The translations under genes and the position numbers were made by a program. A model generated the notes under the pieces. The model saw only the letters and a program-made list of their open reading frames with translations, did not search any database and had not been told where the DNA came from. Below, piece by piece: positions 1 to 7,193 of a stretch of 43,202 bases of DNA; positions within the stretch are counted from its first letter, which is position 1, and each line of letters opens with the position of its first letter. The stretch is from a virus. The stretch covers positions 1-43,202 of the IMG/VR virus record IMGVR_UViG_3300009034_000084; one strand, given 5' to 3'.

Positions 1-323
1 TTTCGCGCCGGAACGTAGGTAGAAGGGATATCGGTCATCTCACCTTCGTCCCTGCTTTCTGGAACATCGATATCGGAATCTGTCAGCGCTGAACCACCGA
101 TTGGAGTTAGATTGCATTCAATCTTCTTCAACCCATTCATTTTACCATCGAGCGGATTCTGGTGGTAGTAATTCACGACATCTAGAACGGATTGCAGCTC
201 TCTAGCGTGGCGTTGCCCGTAAAATATTGTGAGTGGATACACATCGCGTTTTGCTGCTAAGGCGAACCCTAGTACTGTAGTTGAGTCCAGTCCTCCTGAT
301 GTTAGGACTATGGCCTTAATCAT
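1..323 (-). CDS. queC: QueC, 7-cyano-7-deazaguanine (preQ0) synthase, partial
   Basis: The first 107 codons are present; the 3' part lies beyond the window edge. QueC is the ATP-dependent enzyme that converts 7-carboxy-7-deazaguanine to preQ0. The N-terminus reads MIKAIVLTSGGLDSTTVLG, the SGGxDSTT pyrophosphatase-loop of this family, followed by FYGQRHARE. The last visible residues, STYVPARN, are a hallmark QueC motif. The start ATG at 323 directly follows the TAG of the upstream gene, so the two are translationally coupled. It is the last visible gene of the preQ0 pathway (with folE2, queE, queD). A C-terminal extension or amidotransferase fusion cannot be judged from this window. Confidence 0.95.
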   Translation of the reverse strand, partial: MIKAIVLTSGGLDSTTVLGFALAAKRDVYPLTIFYGQRHARELQSVLDVVNYYHQNPLDGKMNGLKKIECNLTPIGGSALTDSDIDVPESRDEGEMTDIPSTYVPAR

Positions 324-515
324 CTAATCACCTTTGTCTATAATCTTTGGAGCTTCACGCTTTTTCAATGAAATTTTACCGTGTACCATAAAGATTGCAT
401 AGTCACCGTTTTGTGATGGAACTACAGTCCTATGTACTTCTGCATCCTCTAAGTAGTACATATAGTCCGGTGTCTCTTCACCTTCTTTCTGTATCAGTAC
501 CTTAGTGTCCGACAA
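324..515 (-). CDS. small hypothetical protein upstream of queC
   Basis: 63 residues, acidic and basic mixed, no cysteines and no membrane segment. I do not recognise the family. The start is TTG at 515, chosen because GGGAGGTGAATAA stands immediately before it. Its TAG stop abuts the queC ATG, so it may be translated together with queC; nothing in the sequence ties it to the enzyme otherwise. Confidence 0.75.
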   Translation of the reverse strand: MSDTKVLIQKEGEETPDYMYYLEDAEVHRTVVPSQNGDYAIFMVHGKISLKKREAPKIIDKGD

Positions 516-1007
516 TTATTCACCTCCCATTATTTCTATCACTTCATTCAGATATTCTATTGCTTTCCCTTTTTCATCATCCTCAATATGGTTTAGAGCA
601 GCTTGAACTTTAGCCTTGATTGACCAGGCATGGATTCCCATCTTCTTGCATACATCACAGATAGATGTTCCGTCTTTCTCCTTCCAATAATCTTTTTGTA
701 CTTGGGTATCACCGCAAGCGTCACATTTCTTCCATCCGCCTAACTTAGAAATGTTATTCATTACCAATATTTGATGCCATAGGTCATTCTCATCCATCAT
801 TGTTTTGACCCAGCCCTTGAGAGGAGTGTAGAAGCAGAAATAGAACTTGTTAAGGTGGTCTGCATCTCTAAACACAAACCTATCCTTTTCAGGGTCAATC
901 ATTAATCCTGTACAAAAGCAGCTGTAACCCTTTTCCAGGTCTTCCGATGTAACTAGCTGCGTTCCACCAGTACAGTTGCTTTCGTTACAGAAAGAGGGCT
1001 TTCCCAA
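516..1007 (-). CDS. zinc-ribbon hypothetical protein
   Basis: 163 residues, start TTG at 1007 preceded by GGTGATTGA. It contains two cysteine clusters: an N-terminal CNESNC plus CFC group near residues 7-32, and a CDACG ... CDVCKK ribbon near residues 95-121 that could bind one zinc. The C-terminal third is helical and acidic. Its start overlaps the end of the HD-domain gene upstream. I do not recognise the family; a role in protein or nucleic-acid binding is only an inference from the zinc ribbon. Confidence 0.75.
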   Translation of the reverse strand: MGKPSFCNESNCTGGTQLVTSEDLEKGYSCFCTGLMIDPEKDRFVFRDADHLNKFYFCFYTPLKGWVKTMMDENDLWHQILVMNNISKLGGWKKCDACGDTQVQKDYWKEKDGTSICDVCKKMGIHAWSIKAKVQAALNHIEDDEKGKAIEYLNEVIEIMGGE

Positions 1008-1556
1008 TCAATCACCGAGTATTTGTCTCTTCAACTGAGGCATCTTCGTTGCGAAGTAGTCCGCAGTACAAATACAATATTCCAGGAACGTACTGGGTTG
1101 TGGACAATGCCTAAACCAATGAGACATATGACATCTTACTAGCTTCGCAACTTCATCACTCTTATAGAAAGGATTCTCCTCAATTATCTTTGCCCCATCG
1201 ATTGGATGTTGTTGTCCTCCGCCAGTTTGACTCCACCCAGACGCTGGGTAGTGTTTCCAGCCAGGCTCATCTTTCCTTCCGTGGAATGTTTTGACACTGT
1301 TTCCAATATCGTGAAGGATTGTTCCAGATAACAGAATATCTCTATCTGTTCCTACGATATTAAACTCACGAATGAGTTCCTCAGCAAAAATGACTGCGTC
1401 CTGTATATGCTTCTCCATAGTCAACTCGTGCTTATGGTACTTGCCGCTTATGCTTGGCGGGTAGGTGCGATACCAATCCTCCAGCATGTCAACTATTTTC
1501 TTTGTACCATCCCTTATGTCCGAGTTCCTAATTAGACCTATTTCTCTTTCTAACAT
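1008..1556 (-). CDS. HD-domain metal-dependent phosphohydrolase
   Basis: 182 residues from ATG 1556, chosen because AGGAGGATAAAG stands immediately before it. The HD superfamily signature is complete: a first histidine (about H50), LHDIGN (HD at 82-83), a histidine in QQHPIDGA (about 117), RCHMSHW (about 142-147) and a late aspartate in CTADYF (about 166). HD enzymes hydrolyse phosphate esters of nucleotides with one or two metals. In viruses such enzymes often act on dNMPs/dNTPs or cyclic nucleotides; which substrate applies here is not visible. It lies between preQ0-pathway genes and could act on a pathway intermediate, but that is inference. Confidence 0.85.
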   Translation of the reverse strand: MLEREIGLIRNSDIRDGTKKIVDMLEDWYRTYPPSISGKYHKHELTMEKHIQDAVIFAEELIREFNIVGTDRDILLSGTILHDIGNSVKTFHGRKDEPGWKHYPASGWSQTGGGQQHPIDGAKIIEENPFYKSDEVAKLVRCHMSHWFRHCPQPSTFLEYCICTADYFATKMPQLKRQILGD

Positions 1557-1566
1557 CTTTATCCTC

Positions 1567-1740
1567 CTATCCAAGTGGTTCTTCCCTTCTTAATAAAGTG
1601 TTTGGAGATGCTCTTTTAATAAAACAATAAATACACCATCCATCACTTTCCTTTGGTCTATTCTTACCATAAAGAAAGTAGTCAATTTCTCTCCCACATC
1701 CCTTACATTCTTCAGCTTCCATTAAATCATTCCTTACCAT
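1567..1740 (-). CDS. small zinc-ribbon protein
   Basis: About 57 residues from ATG 1740; an in-frame TTG at 1755 and an ATG at 1722 are alternatives and none has a strong ribosome site. It carries CKGCGRE and, about 20 residues on, CIYC, i.e. one CxxC-CxxC zinc knuckle. It is the first gene after a 126-bp intergenic region and so may start the transcription unit that ends in queC. Function unknown. Confidence 0.6.
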   Translation of the reverse strand: MVRNDLMEAEECKGCGREIDYFLYGKNRPKESDGWCIYCFIKRASPNTLLRREEPLG

Positions 1741-1755
1741 GCTTTGCTCGCGCAA

Positions 1756-1881
1756 CTTTATAGTTAAGCTATGTTCACCTTTGTTAACAAATGTAAGTCG
1801 TGCATATAGACTTTAGTTTTATTCGATGGGGCGCATCTATAAACGTAGGGTTATGTTTCAGTAGAAGTGCGCCTCAGGACT
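1756..1881. promoter_or_regulatory. intergenic region between folE2 and the queC unit
   Basis: This 126-bp stretch has no convincing gene. On the minus strand it has two weak TATA-like elements (GTTTATAG near 1833-1840 and ACTATAAAG near 1757-1765) that could start transcription toward queC. Arms GGCGCA (1830-1835) and TGCGCC (1868-1873) form an inverted repeat around the first of them. Neither element matches the strict promoter pattern seen elsewhere in the window, so the assignment is tentative. Confidence 0.35.
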
Positions 1882-2661
1882 TTAATTTTCATCTATCTTT
1901 TCCTTATTTCCCTCCACGTAAGCAAAAGCATTATGTGGATGAATTGACTCATGGTTTACAACAGACACCTTATAATGCGTAATCTGGGGGTGCCTCTCCA
2001 GCAATAACTTTGCCTCTCGCACTACATCCTCAACAAACATAGGATTGTCATACGCTTGTTCTGTGATTGCCTTCTCATCTGGTCTCTTCAATAAAGGTAT
2101 CACCGGTGCGCTTGCACATTTCAATGCGGTTTCAACTAACTCCTCTATCCAGACCCACCCGTCCATGCGAATAGTGATATCAACCTCACTCCTCTGGTTA
2201 TGTGCACCGTACTCACTGATTTCCTTACTGCATGGACACAAAGTCATAATTGGAGTTGATACTGTCAATGTAACATCTTCATCGAATACTGAAAACATTA
2301 CCGAAACCATTAATTTGGATTTCATCCCTGATTCTGGAGCAGTCATTTCCACGAAGTATGGAAAAGAGACCTGTAACATTCCATGTTCAGCTTGAAGTCT
2401 TTCCTTTACATCTGGAAGAATGGTCATCAGTAATAGGTTCAGTGACAACGGCTCATCAATATCTTCCAGACATTCAATAAACCGGCTCATGTGGGTTCCC
2501 CTTTGGTCTGAAGGCAAATCTACAGACACCTGAAATGTTCCAATTGTCTTCTGGAATCCCTGCGCCTTATCTTTTACCTCAATAGGTATGACAACATCTG
2601 TCACCCCTACTTGCTGTATTGTTACTCCTCTATTGTCTTTTTGGTTCTGTACGTCCTCCAT
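1882..2661 (-). CDS. folE2: GTP cyclohydrolase FolE2 (type IB)
   Basis: 259 residues, full length for the COG1469 family. It opens GTP to 7,8-dihydroneopterin triphosphate, the first step toward preQ0. Visible motifs: RGTHMSRFIE (about 54-63), the LCPCSKEISEYGAHNQRS block with metal-ligand cysteines (about 141-158), and VSVVNHESIHPHNAFA near the C-terminus. The block resembles bacterial FolE2 more than archaeal MptA, suggesting the gene came from a bacterial or phage source; this is a visual judgement. GAAGGAGGCAGACTTAG precedes the ATG at 2661. It overlaps the upstream phosphoesterase gene by 32 nt. Confidence 0.95.
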   Translation of the reverse strand: MEDVQNQKDNRGVTIQQVGVTDVVIPIEVKDKAQGFQKTIGTFQVSVDLPSDQRGTHMSRFIECLEDIDEPLSLNLLLMTILPDVKERLQAEHGMLQVSFPYFVEMTAPESGMKSKLMVSVMFSVFDEDVTLTVSTPIMTLCPCSKEISEYGAHNQRSEVDITIRMDGWVWIEELVETALKCASAPVIPLLKRPDEKAITEQAYDNPMFVEDVVREAKLLLERHPQITHYKVSVVNHESIHPHNAFAYVEGNKEKIDEN

Positions 2662-3799
2662 CTAAGTCTGCCTCCTTCAGCAAGTCAATCTCATATCTCC
2701 AAGTAATCCCGTACTTGCGATTGACTCCAAACACTATTTGCACGGTCGACCCTGTAAGACCAATCGTCTCAATTGACCAGTCATCGTCCGTCATGAATGT
2801 TCCATTCGCAATTATCTGTATTGCATTCCAGTTTACTCCCAACGCCGCAACGTGAAAATGACCAACAACCATATATTCGAACTCTCCGATACTTTGTAGC
2901 CACCTCATTGCTTTATTGGTTAGGCCATACCACGGAAACTGATTCCACATTTTTACTTGATTTCCATGTGTAACCAAGAACGGATGTCCCATTATTTCAT
3001 GCAGAATAATTCCTTTCGTCTTATTCGGGTAATGAAAACTAACACGCTCATTGCCTTGTAACAACACATCCATCAGTGTATATGCAACCAAATCCCAGTT
3101 AGTCTTTGGGTCGCCTTTCCATTGTCCTCGACCATGATTGCCAGGAGCACAAAGAACTTCAACTTCCAGGAACTTGGCAGATAAACGTTGAACCATTGCC
3201 GCAATCTCTTTACTTGCATTAAGTGACTGTTGCAGGACTCCGTACTCTACCTCGTACCCGTGTCCTCTGTAGATTTCCTCTCCATCAACAATATCACCGA
3301 CCAATATAATTACCAACTTCTTAATCGGACAGTAGTGCCGATGTAGATTGACAATCTTCATAATGGAATGCTCCATTACGTTTAGTCTTTGCAAAAACAC
3401 ATCATACGAATATGATATAGTTCTTCGTCCTACGTGTGTGTCGCCAATAACTACTACCATTGCTTCCTCTTGAATAACACTCTTACCAATATTTTCCAAG
3501 TACTTAGGAGTCCGGAAGGAGCTCGTATCTAATTTTCCAATTGCACTCCTTACAGCGTCCTCAACAGTTTCAGCTGTCTGTGTCATCTTGCCGAGCTGAT
3601 ATCTTGCTGGTCTGTTTTTTACAGGTTGAATTGTGGTAATAGAATATCCAGCGGCTCTTGCACGTTGAACTAATTTTCTTAAATGGTCTGTACTACATCC
3701 CATTTCCTTAGCTAGTGTCGTTGACGAAGCAGTCATTTTTGGCTTTGTCTTAATTATTGACACTAACTTTTGTGCTTGTGTAAATCTTTCCTCAGTCAT
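2630..3799 (-). CDS. HTH-metallophosphoesterase fusion protein
   Basis: 389 residues. The N-terminal 70 residues form a helix-turn-helix/winged module (TLAKEMGCSTDHLRKLVQRA). The rest is a calcineurin-like phosphoesterase with the full metal-binding set: GDTH (119-122), GDIVDG (168-173), GNHGRG (220-225), THGNQ (about 273-277) and GHFH (about 314-317). Such enzymes hydrolyse phosphodiesters or phosphomonoesters with two metals. It is embedded in the preQ0 operon, its start overlapping the queE stop as TAATG, with GAGGGATTTA as ribosome site. Substrate unknown; a DNA- or nucleotide-directed role is plausible because of the HTH. Confidence 0.85.
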   Translation of the reverse strand: MTEERFTQAQKLVSIIKTKPKMTASSTTLAKEMGCSTDHLRKLVQRARAAGYSITTIQPVKNRPARYQLGKMTQTAETVEDAVRSAIGKLDTSSFRTPKYLENIGKSVIQEEAMVVVIGDTHVGRRTISYSYDVFLQRLNVMEHSIMKIVNLHRHYCPIKKLVIILVGDIVDGEEIYRGHGYEVEYGVLQQSLNASKEIAAMVQRLSAKFLEVEVLCAPGNHGRGQWKGDPKTNWDLVAYTLMDVLLQGNERVSFHYPNKTKGIILHEIMGHPFLVTHGNQVKMWNQFPWYGLTNKAMRWLQSIGEFEYMVVGHFHVAALGVNWNAIQIIANGTFMTDDDWSIETIGLTGSTVQIVFGVNRKYGITWRYEIDLLKEADLDGGRTEPKRQ

Positions 3800-4539
3800 T
3801 AAATCCCTCTCTTTTTGTCAGGCCATAAGACCTTATGTAATTGAATCTGAAAGCGAACAGGTAGTTCGTCATCTAGAATTTTATTCGCCAAAATCATGGG
3901 CCATTGCTTGTTGTCATCTAATATTACAGGAGAAAATATCACATTCCTGTTTTCGATGAGCTTTTCCGGAACCATGCTGGATAATATTCCTTTCGCCCAT
4001 TCGTAATCGATGTCGCCGCCAATTACAAATTTCACTTCATCCTTGTGTGGTTGCATTGACTTTAGTACTGATACTATATTCGCTGAGTCCAGTTGCTCGT
4101 TTGATGAAGGACATTTCACGTCGACAATCCAGTAGATGTTGTTCTTGTGAATTGGAATTTCGAAGCTTCCATTTGTTTCAATGGAAATGATAACATTATC
4201 GTCAAATATATCTGTGAGTCTATTACATAATTCCACAATCTCATTTCCATATATTAAGGGCTCTCCGCCAGTGATGCAAACAAATACATTGCGTTTCTGT
4301 CTACGCGCAAGTTCCTGGGTGACACTTATAACTACTTCCTCGGCTGTCATCTCTGTATAACCCTTTTCTATTTGAGCTTCTTCCTCTTCTGGTACTGTCT
4401 GTACTGTAGGCTCTACAGCGTACAATGAGTCACAGTAGCTACAGCGTAAATTACAACCATAGACCCTGATAAACAAAGTCGGTATTCCTGACAGCGATGA
4501 TTCGCCTTGAATACTAAAGAATATTTCGCTAATCTTCAC
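3799..4539 (-). CDS. queE: QueE, 7-carboxy-7-deazaguanine synthase (radical SAM)
   Basis: 246 residues, start GTG at 4539 preceded by GGTGATTAA. QueE is a radical-SAM enzyme that contracts 6-carboxytetrahydropterin to 7-carboxy-7-deazaguanine. The cluster motif GCNLRCSYCDS gives C29, C33 and C36 (CX3CX2C), the N-terminus FFSIQGES is typical of QueE, and FVCITGGEPL carries the GGEP SAM-binding motif. An insertion rich in Glu (about residues 46-62) follows the cluster, as in the longer QueE subtype. It lies directly downstream of queD with one operon orientation. Confidence 0.95.
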   Translation of the reverse strand: MKISEIFFSIQGESSLSGIPTLFIRVYGCNLRCSYCDSLYAVEPTVQTVPEEEEAQIEKGYTEMTAEEVVISVTQELARRQKRNVFVCITGGEPLIYGNEIVELCNRLTDIFDDNVIISIETNGSFEIPIHKNNIYWIVDVKCPSSNEQLDSANIVSVLKSMQPHKDEVKFVIGGDIDYEWAKGILSSMVPEKLIENRNVIFSPVILDDNKQWPMILANKILDDELPVRFQIQLHKVLWPDKKRGI

Positions 4540-4998
4540 TTAATCACCCTGAGGTTCTACGTGCTCATAAAAAATCCCAATTGCATAAGATGTTTCACTT
4601 TCATACAGTTTTACTTCCACAACAGTAATGTTCCTTATCAAGCACTCTTGAAGTTTATAAATTTGTTCTGCAAAATATTGTGCCATATGTTCGCAAGTAA
4701 TAACTGGTACTGGAATATAAACGAAGTCTTTATTTTCAAACGGAAGGTTAATCAGGTCGCCTAACTTCTCGTCTTTAACAGATTCATGGTCTGGAAACCA
4801 GAATTTGTGGTCGTATTCCTTCAGAAATTCCTTTACATCCTTAAAATCAATTATCATCCCGTCTTCTTTAACTTGACCAGTTATAAATATCTCCAACCTC
4901 CAATTGTGTCCATGCAATCTGTAACACGGCGACTTCTTATCAGTATGTACTATGTGAGCGGCTGCAAGAGTTACCTCAAGGTGAATGTTGCTGTTCAT
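4540..4998 (-). CDS. queD: QueD, 6-carboxytetrahydropterin synthase
   Basis: 152 residues from ATG 4998, chosen because GGAGGAGAAAAATA lies just upstream; a longer GTG-led frame to 5034 would add twelve basic residues and bury that site. QueD converts dihydroneopterin triphosphate to 6-carboxy-tetrahydropterin. Zinc-ligand histidines are visible at AAAH (H15) and LHGHNW (H29, H31), the catalytic cysteine at SPCYRLHGH (C25), and an acid-base Glu/His in TCEHMAQY. The gene overlaps the end of the DUF3310 gene and is followed immediately by queE. Confidence 0.95.
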   Translation of the reverse strand: MNSNIHLEVTLAAAHIVHTDKKSPCYRLHGHNWRLEIFITGQVKEDGMIIDFKDVKEFLKEYDHKFWFPDHESVKDEKLGDLINLPFENKDFVYIPVPVITCEHMAQYFAEQIYKLQECLIRNITVVEVKLYESETSYAIGIFYEHVEPQGD

Positions 4999-5209
4999 TA
5001 TTTTTCTCCTCCATCTCCTTAACCTTCCTACCAAGGTAATATAGCGCTTTCTTTAAGTCCTCTAATGGAGTCCCTTTATGTTTATAGCGCGCAATATACT
5101 TGACAGCATTGCCAAGTAAGAAATCTAAATCCCAATCAATAATCACATCGATTGGCTCATGTTCAAACCGAACATAATGTTCTGGTCTAACAATCTTATC
5201 GTCTTCCAT
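4976..5209 (-). CDS. DUF3310 family protein
   Basis: 77 residues matching the phage DUF3310 family: VRPEHYVRFEHEPIDVI, then LDFLLGNAVKYIARYKHKG and LEDLKKALYYL. The family is widespread in phage replication and nucleotide-metabolism modules and has been labelled a nucleotide kinase in databases, but its biochemical role is not established. The last 20 residues are hydrophilic and overlap the queD start. TAATG links it to the nuclease gene upstream. Confidence 0.85.
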   Translation of the reverse strand: MEDDKIVRPEHYVRFEHEPIDVIIDWDLDFLLGNAVKYIARYKHKGTPLEDLKKALYYLGRKVKEMEEKNNEQQHSP

Positions 5210-5964
5210 TATTCCACATCCGTTGCTTCCTCAGTTAAACAAATTTCATCATAAGGGCACCATTGACAAACGTATCCTGGTTTCTTCTCAAACATATGGG
5301 ATTGAACTGCTTCTCTAACCTTATTCAGATTCCTATAAAATGCTTTCTTACTAATATCCTTCAGCTTTTCATAGAATACCCCGGGAACTTCACCTACAAA
5401 TATGATGCCTATAAACTTCACCTTCCCGGGAACTAATCCACTTGCATTTACCAGGTGAGCATATCCTGCCAACTCTAGTCGGTGTTTGGAAAATGAACTT
5501 TGATGCTTAGGATACTTACTTACTTTATAGTCTAGTACAGCGTAATCATCTCCCACCTTATCTACCCGGTCAACTGTACCATAGAATTTAATTTCATCAT
5601 CCTTGAGGTATAGCTCTCGGTACAATGGAAAGAATTCTTCGAGATTATCTCCTCTCCTCTTCATATTGTCAAAACGCTTTTGCTCAAGCTGAATGAAGTT
5701 TTTACATGGGTCGTTGTCCGGTAGGTGTTTCGCGTACTCTTCAGAAATAGATACCTCCCCCCGAAGAATAGCGCCCTTATCAATCTTGTCATACAACTCA
5801 AATGCATCATCGTGGAATTGCGAACCAATATTCATCTCGAAAGTGGACCCTTGAATATTCTTCACAACCATATACTCGAATCTTCGCGGGCATTGCTTGT
5901 AAGACAATATCCCTGACTTTGAAAGCCAGACGTTCTCGAAATCAAATGGTTCAAACTTCCTCAA
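5209..5964 (-). CDS. Cas4/RecB-like PD-(D/E)XK nuclease with Fe-S cysteines
   Basis: 251 residues, start TTG at 5964 with AAGGAGGACAAACT before it. The fold is the Cas4/RecB exonuclease type: C25 in YKQCPRRFEY, an active-site YGTVDRVD then VLDYKVSK (the D...D-x-K core), and C-terminal CQWCPYDEIC giving C233, C236 and C242. Four such cysteines bind a 4Fe-4S cluster in Cas4/AddB-type nucleases. There is no cas1/cas2 or CRISPR array nearby, so a role in viral replication, recombination or host DNA degradation is more likely than spacer acquisition. Confidence 0.88.
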   Translation of the reverse strand: MRKFEPFDFENVWLSKSGILSYKQCPRRFEYMVVKNIQGSTFEMNIGSQFHDDAFELYDKIDKGAILRGEVSISEEYAKHLPDNDPCKNFIQLEQKRFDNMKRRGDNLEEFFPLYRELYLKDDEIKFYGTVDRVDKVGDDYAVLDYKVSKYPKHQSSFSKHRLELAGYAHLVNASGLVPGKVKFIGIIFVGEVPGVFYEKLKDISKKAFYRNLNKVREAVQSHMFEKKPGYVCQWCPYDEICLTEEATDVE

Positions 5965-6226
5965 AGTTTGTCCTCCTTAAATATATCTTTTTCTGGTTCA
6001 TAAATACTTGGACTGGAAGTTTGTGATTTTTAATATATGACTTTAGTCCTAAATATAAGCTATTGAACGATGTGCTTCCTGAGCTTTCAAGTGGTACTTG
6101 TACTACAACTTGGTTAGATGCAATAAATTCATCAATTATTGGTTTTGTGATAGAGCCCCGTTTCCTGACCACGCGGTCTATAAGCTCTTTCTTTGTCTTT
6201 TCGTCCACATTCTTAATCATAGACAT
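5951..6226 (-). CDS. hypothetical protein, first gene of the preQ0 transcription unit
   Basis: 91 residues, ATG 6226 preceded by GGGAAGGGACATTG. Mostly helical with a basic C-terminal half; no cysteines; unknown family. It is the first gene downstream of a TATA box at 6263-6270 and overlaps the Cas4-like nuclease start by 14 nt, so it would be the leader of the unit running to folE2. Confidence 0.75.
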   Translation of the reverse strand: MSMIKNVDEKTKKELIDRVVRKRGSITKPIIDEFIASNQVVVQVPLESSGSTSFNSLYLGLKSYIKNHKLPVQVFMNQKKIYLRRTNFEEV

Positions 6227-6262
6227 CAATGTCCCTTCCCATCATCTATATAACGATGTAAG

Positions 6263-6270
6263 TATATAAA
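6263..6270 (-). promoter_or_regulatory. archaeal promoter for the nuclease/queD/queE/folE2 unit
   Basis: TTTATATA on the minus strand with CCGCTACA just upstream as a BRE-like element. The expected start site is about 15 nt before ATG 6226. A CG dinucleotide lies about 22 nt before the box, close to the spacing seen at other promoters here. The downstream GCGATGT element is only weakly kept (ATCGTTAT). Confidence 0.7.
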
Positions 6271-6282
6271 TGTAGCGGAATG

Positions 6283-6501
6283 TCAGGCACGCTTCTTACA
6301 TGCCTTTATTTCTCTCATCAGTATCTCAATGTCCTTTCTCATTAAAGCAGTTCCGTAAATTGCAACTTCATCATTGTCGCGAATAATTCTTCCTTGTAAT
6401 GAATATGCATTCCTAACATAGAATACACCTCTTTCCAGCCCTCTTTCTCTTTTGAAATCCTGGAACTCTCCCCAGTTACCTGCAATAACGAAGATAGTCA
6501 T
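6283..6501 (-). CDS. small hypothetical protein
   Basis: 72 residues, ATG 6501 preceded by GGAGAAGATTAG. Starts MTIFVIAGNWGEFQDF and ends in a basic helix; the first half looks like an alpha/beta unit with a hydrophobic strand. Family not recognised. It is the last gene of the long minus-strand unit that begins at 17354. Confidence 0.7.
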   Translation of the reverse strand: MTIFVIAGNWGEFQDFKRERGLERGVFYVRNAYSLQGRIIRDNDEVAIYGTALMRKDIEILMREIKACKKRA

Positions 6502-6708
6502 CTAATCTTCTCCACTATCGACGTGGTTTATGCAATCCGTTTTATTGCACCTTCGGGCGAAATCCACACCACAGAACCAAAATCTCATTAACAAACGTAA
6601 CGGTACTGCACGTAACATTACTTCATTACTCGCTTCGTCGATTGACACGCCAACTGTGTTTGGCATGTCCATTATTTCATTTACTACCATGCACTTTGTT
6701 TCTGTCAC
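6502..6708 (-). CDS. small hypothetical protein
   Basis: 68 residues, start GTG at 6708 with GGTGGTAAA before it. Three cysteines near the C-terminus (FWFCGVDF, RRCNKTDC) could bind a metal. Overlaps the dCMP deaminase stop by 4 nt (GTGA-type coupling). Family not recognised. Confidence 0.7.
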   Translation of the reverse strand: MTETKCMVVNEIMDMPNTVGVSIDEASNEVMLRAVPLRLLMRFWFCGVDFARRCNKTDCINHVDSGED

Positions 6709-7193
6709 TTTACCACCTTCTTGTACCTAAATTTTTCTATCTGATGTACTATATCTCCTTCCCAACTTATGACATTAACACCTGCCTCTGCAAACATCAC
6801 TTTACTTTTCTTAGAATGTTCTAACCACTTTCCTTGATTATTATCATCCCAACTTTTATCTACTACTACGGTTTTAATTCCGGACTGAATAATTGCTCTT
6901 GCACAATCGCAGCAGGGTGTACCATTTGTGTACATAATAGAATCTGAAATAACAGCGCTTGTTCTTATCGCATTATAAATAGCATTTCTTTCGGCATGTT
7001 CGAACCAGTAATACTTTTCTGGCCTTTCTTGCCTGGCATATTTATATTCAACTCCCCTAGGCAATCCGTTATAACCCAATGAAATTATTGTTTTATCTTT
7101 TGCTACTATTACTGCTCCAGTATGTGTACGAGCGTCCTTACTTCTCATTCCCGTCAAATACACTAATGTCATAAAGAATGTATCCCAATCCAT
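6705..7193 (-). CDS. dCMP/cytidine deaminase family enzyme
   Basis: 162 residues from ATG 7193, which overlaps the ribonucleotide reductase stop as TAATG with GAGGTG upstream; a longer frame to 7202 would add MWL only. Zinc deaminase motifs are HAE (66-68) and PCCDC (93-97). The sequence around LGYNGLPRG (about 39-47) is typical of dCMP deaminases, which make dUMP for dTMP synthesis. Position next to the RNR fits pyrimidine dNTP supply. No thymidylate synthase is visible in this window. Confidence 0.9.
   Translation of the reverse strand: MDWDTFFMTLVYLTGMRSKDARTHTGAVIVAKDKTIISLGYNGLPRGVEYKYARQERPEKYYWFEHAERNAIYNAIRTSAVISDSIMYTNGTPCCDCARAIIQSGIKTVVVDKSWDDNNQGKWLEHSKKSKVMFAEAGVNVISWEGDIVHQIEKFRYKKVVK

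Noticed and set aside
1800-1982. Plus-strand frame over the folE2 3' end
   Set aside because: Lies antisense to a clear folE2 terminus with no ribosome site.
5209-5964. Cas4-like nuclease as part of a CRISPR-Cas system
   Set aside because: No cas1, cas2, effector or repeat-spacer array was seen; stand-alone Cas4-like nucleases are common in viruses.
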